Of a stretch of DNA of 64,000 nt, positions 62,191 to 64,000 are shown one piece after another (position 1 is the first letter of the stretch; each line of letters opens with the position of its first letter). The translations under genes were made by a program, and so were the position numbers. The notes under the pieces were generated by a model. That model ran no database searches and had not been told where the DNA came from. It was given only the letters and a program-made list of their open reading frames with translations. The DNA comes from Petrachloros mirabilis ULC683 (GTDB lineage Bacteria > Cyanobacteriota > Cyanobacteriia > Thermosynechococcales > Thermosynechococcaceae), in contig NZ_WVIC01000010.1 of assembly GCF_009939295.1 (NCBI RefSeq), positions 37,951 to 101,950 on the forward strand, given 5' to 3'.

Positions 62191-63158
62191 CAACAATCCA
62201 GCGGACTCTTGACACCCAACCCCCCTTTGTTGAGGACGTGGGTGTAGATCATCGTCGTTTTGACATCTTTGTGACCAAGCAATTCCTGCACGGTGCGGAT
62301 ATCGTAGCCATTTTGTAAAAGATGGGTGGCAAAACTATGGCGTAGCGTATGACAGCTTACGGTTTTGTCAATATTAGCGTTGCGAACCGCTTGCTTGAGC
62401 GATCTCTGGAGGGCACTATCGTCAAGGTGATGGCGACGAACAATACCGCTTCTAGGGTCAATGGAGCGCTGCTTAGCAGGAAAAACATATTGCCATTTCC
62501 ATTCTCGGTTGGCATTGAGATATTTCCGTTCTAGGGCAAAGGGCAGATAGACGGCACCGTAGCCAAGGGAGAGGTCATCTTGAAAAGTTTGTTTGACCTG
62601 AACCAAATGCGCCTGTAATTGCGGCACCAGACTTTGGGGCAATACAGTGAGGCGATCTTTATTGCCTTTGGCGTTGCGGATGATCAGCTGACTTTGAGCA
62701 AAATCAATATCTTTAACCCGTAACCGTAGCCCTTCTTTGATGCGTAGCCCTGCACCATAGAGCAGCTTGGCAAGTAGTTGATGGGTGCCTTCTAAACGGG
62801 GCAGTACCTGCTGAACTTCTTCTGGAGTGAGGACAGTAGGCAGGTGCCGAGATTGTCTGGCTCTGACGGCATCTACCGAATCTGCTAAGGGTTGATTGAG
62901 AACGTAGCGATAGAGAAATAGCAGGGCACTAAGAGCTTGGTTTTGGGTTGAGGCAGCGACATTCCCCTCAACAGCTAAATGGGTCAAGAAAGCTTGAACT
63001 TCTGGCTCTGCCATGTCCTTGGGATGACGCTTGCCGTGAAACAGAATATAGCGCCTAATCCATTGCACATAAGTTTCTTCTGTACGATAGGCATAATGCC
63101 TAACCCGAAGAGCATCCCGCACCTGGTCAAGTAACTTTCTGGGCTGAGGTGGGGTCAT
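62190..63158 (-). CDS. intI: Integron integrase (IntI), tyrosine recombinase
   Basis: 322 residues. N-terminal SAM-like core-binding domain (1-100) and catalytic domain with Arg139, His270, Arg273, His296 and nucleophile Tyr305 ([42 protein letters not shown]). Between patches II and III there is the IntI-specific segment: [18 protein letters not shown] and [19 protein letters not shown] (about 211-250), which general XerC/D recombinases lack. It is transcribed away from the tandem cassettes, the normal integron layout. Complete and apparently functional. Starts [10 protein letters not shown], about 260 bp before the first cassette. Confidence 0.95.
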   Translation of the reverse strand: MTPPQPRKLLDQVRDALRVRHYAYRTEETYVQWIRRYILFHGKRHPKDMAEPEVQAFLTHLAVEGNVAASTQNQALSALLFLYRYVLNQPLADSVDAVRARQSRHLPTVLTPEEVQQVLPRLEGTHQLLAKLLYGAGLRIKEGLRLRVKDIDFAQSQLIIRNAKGNKDRLTVLPQSLVPQLQAHLVQVKQTFQDDLSLGYGAVYLPFALERKYLNANREWKWQYVFPAKQRSIDPRSGIVRRHHLDDSALQRSLKQAVRNANIDKTVSCHTLRHSFATHLLQNGYDIRTVQELLGHKDVKTTMIYTHVLNKGGLGVKSPLDC

Positions 63159-63425
63159 GACACGCCGGATAAAATCCGATTCTTGTCAGATAGAATAGCA
63201 TTTTGGAATCTAAGTCATTGAAATTCTTGAGGAAAAGAATCACGAAAGGCTTGTGTTAAGAAGTGTGCAGAAGTTTTAAGCAAAGCTTCTATATATAAAT
63301 TTTGAAATCTATAGCGCTTTTGAGTTGAGGGTGCTATCATCTAGAGATTTTGATGTGTTAAGAGCTACGGCCTTTAATACACCATATGACATAGATCTCA
63401 AAAAGAGATCTACTTATTGTTAGGC
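63159..63425 (+). promoter_or_regulatory. Candidate attI and promoter region of the integron
   Basis: 260 bp, A/T-rich, between the integrase start and the first cassette. The first core site GTTAGGC lies at 63419-63425. A perfect stem-loop AGATCTC-aaaaa-GAGATCT (63393-63411) stands seven bases before it. Possible promoter boxes toward the cassettes exist but none is convincing. No LexA box is evident. Confidence 0.6.
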
Positions 63426-63559
63426 CACCCGCAATATCTAATCTTGTAAGTTAGCCACCTGTCACCGACGAAGTTTGTAATTTCTTCATCCCAAATCATC
63501 TGTTGAGGTAATAAACTAAACATATCTGCGCAGGTGGCTATGAGCTTCGCTGTAGTCAT
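63410..63559 (-). CDS. Possible small ORF of cassette 1, reverse orientation
   Basis: 49 residues: MTTAKLIATCADMFSLLPQQ, WDEEITNFVGDRWLTYKIRY, ending in NNK before TAG. The same reading frame in cassette 2 (63585-63800) runs on through the next attC. Between copies there are several amino acid changes and the start, an ATG at 63559, lacks a clear ribosome-binding site. It may be chance, so confidence is low. Confidence 0.25.
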   Translation of the reverse strand: MTTAKLIATCADMFSLLPQQMIWDEEITNFVGDRWLTYKIRYCGWPNNK

Positions 63560-63659
63560 TTCTACTCCGCTCAACCCTAACGACTCACTTCACCGGACGC
63601 ACGGCGATCACTGCCCGCTTTAGTCTCATAGTTGGTCTTGCGCCGGTAAGCTCAAGGCC
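63419..63659 (+). mobile_element. Integron cassette 1 (241 bp)
   Basis: From GTTAGGC at 63419 to the base before the next GTTAGGC at 63660. It is 241 bp, with an attC at its end. Besides the attC it holds a perfect 10-bp inverted repeat TAGCCACCTG/CAGGTGGCTA about 70 bases apart. No good forward gene: the longest forward frame (27 codons, from the ATG after CAGGTGGCT) runs into the attC. Confidence 0.8.
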
Positions 63660-63666
63660 GTTAGGC
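63575..63666 (+). repeat. attC site of cassette 1
   Basis: 92 nt, beginning CCCTAAC and ending GTTAGGC. The two arms pair: CTTCACCGG near the left against CCGGTAAG near the right, with a bulge, and ACGGCGATCACTGCCCG plus the loop in between. This is the imperfect palindrome recognised by integron integrases. Identical to the next attC. Confidence 0.8.
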
Positions 63667-63800
63667 CACCCGCAATATCTAATCTTGTAAGTTAGCCACC
63701 TGTTACTGACAAAGTTTGTAATTTCTTCATCCCAAATCACCTGTTGAGGTAATAAACTAAAATCATCTGCGCAGGTGGCTATGGACTTCGCTGTAGTCAT
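63585..63800 (-). CDS. Possible small ORF of cassette 2, reverse orientation
   Basis: 71 residues from ATG at 63800 (a TTG at 63815 is the alternative). The same frame as in cassette 1, MTTAKSIATCADDFSLLPQQ, WDEEITNFVSNRWLTYKIRY, then GLELTGARPTMRLKRAVIA where the attC is read through. Listed because it repeats in each cassette, but coding is unproven. Confidence 0.25.
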   Translation of the reverse strand: MTTAKSIATCADDFSLLPQQVIWDEEITNFVSNRWLTYKIRYCGWPNGLELTGARPTMRLKRAVIAVRPVK

Positions 63801-63900
63801 TTCTACTCCGCTCAACCCTAACGACTCACTTCACCGGACGCACGGCGATCACTGCCCGCTTTAGTCTCATAGTTGGTCTTGCGCCGGTAAGCTCAAGGCC
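63660..63900 (+). mobile_element. Integron cassette 2 (241 bp)
   Basis: Second unit, again 241 bp and nearly identical to cassette 1, differing at about ten positions, all outside the attC. Its attC is at 63816-63907. Confidence 0.8.
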
Positions 63901-63907
63901 GTTAGGC
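63816..63907 (+). repeat. attC site of cassette 2
   Basis: Same 92 nt as at 63575, no differences seen, with CCCTAAC and GTTAGGC at its ends. Confidence 0.78.
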
Positions 63908-64000
63908 CACCCGCAATATCTAATCTTGTAAGTTAGCCACCTGTCACTGACAAAGTTTGTAATTTCTTCATCCCAAATCATCTGTTGAGGTAATAAACTA
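63901..64000 (+). mobile_element. Integron cassette 3 (partial, runs off the window)
   Basis: The first 100 bases of a third unit, GTTAGGCCACCCGCAATATC onward, closer to cassette 2 than to cassette 1 in the variable positions. The array continues beyond the window. Confidence 0.75.

Noticed and set aside
63419..64000. The 241-bp tandem units as satellite DNA or a second CRISPR array
   Set aside because: Unit length is far above CRISPR spacing, units have no variable spacers, and the conserved palindrome with GTTAGGC next to an IntI gene fits integron cassettes better.

Overview
This window looks like chromosomal DNA of a cyanobacterium. The signs are many copies of the HIP1 octamer GCGATCGC, a pix/pil/hmp-type phototaxis or pilus chemotaxis operon starting with a PatA-like regulator, a valyl-tRNA synthetase carrying a membrane-spanning CAAD insert, several Uma2 (DUF820) and DUF29 genes typical of cyanobacterial accessory genomes, and G/C-rich palindromic repeats between genes. 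The genus cannot be fixed from the sequence alone.

Layout. 1-3.3 kb: C-terminal part of a repeat protein, accC and a TlyA-type rRNA methylase. 3.4-13.0 kb: a six-gene chemotaxis-like operon on the minus strand (PatA-like regulator, single REC, CheW, two tandem MCPs, hybrid CheA). 13.2-17.5 kb: mnmG, a GNAT acetyltransferase, an internally deleted Rpn-type nuclease pseudogene and a small unknown gene. 17.8-20.2 kb: a catalase-related/lipoxygenase fusion with all lipoxygenase metal ligands. 20.3-21.7 kb: tRNA-Pro(UGG) and a lipoprotein substrate-binding protein. 22-27.9 kb: a tight three-gene defence-like operon (TerB-domain protein, BrxD-like ATPase, Lhr-like helicase). 28-32 kb: DUF29, a phosphoesterase, two MITE-like elements and purH.

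32.3-48.2 kb is an accessory island. Three Uma2 genes lead to a WYL regulator and a type I (MYXAN-like) effector operon cas6-cas3-cas8-cas7-[insert]-cas5. The insert between cas7 and cas5 carries a DUF433/DUF5615 toxin-antitoxin pair and an orphan antitoxin-like gene, flanked by a duplicated, diverged 5' end of cas5. A three-gene micro-operon runs into cas5 from the other strand. Degraded copies of the upstream Uma2 genes follow, then cas4-cas1, cas2, a leader and an array of 22 full 36-bp repeats that ends six bases from the stop of ureG.

48-62 kb is mostly housekeeping: ureG, an oxidoreductase, comF, recG, a DUF3800 gene broken by a MITE-like element, tsf, rpsB, a methyltransferase and valS. 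62.2-64.0 kb holds what appears to be the start of an integron: a full integron-type integrase (IntI insertion present) on the minus strand, a candidate attI region, and at least three 241-bp cassettes in tandem, each ending in a 92-nt imperfect palindrome with GTTAGGC and CCCTAAC ends, like attC sites. The cassette array runs off the window.

The strongest candidates for something new are the integron with near-identical short cassettes, the toxin-antitoxin pair nested inside the cas operon, and the TerB/BrxD/helicase operon standing apart from a complete BREX locus. All functional statements rest on motif recognition by eye; no database search was run.
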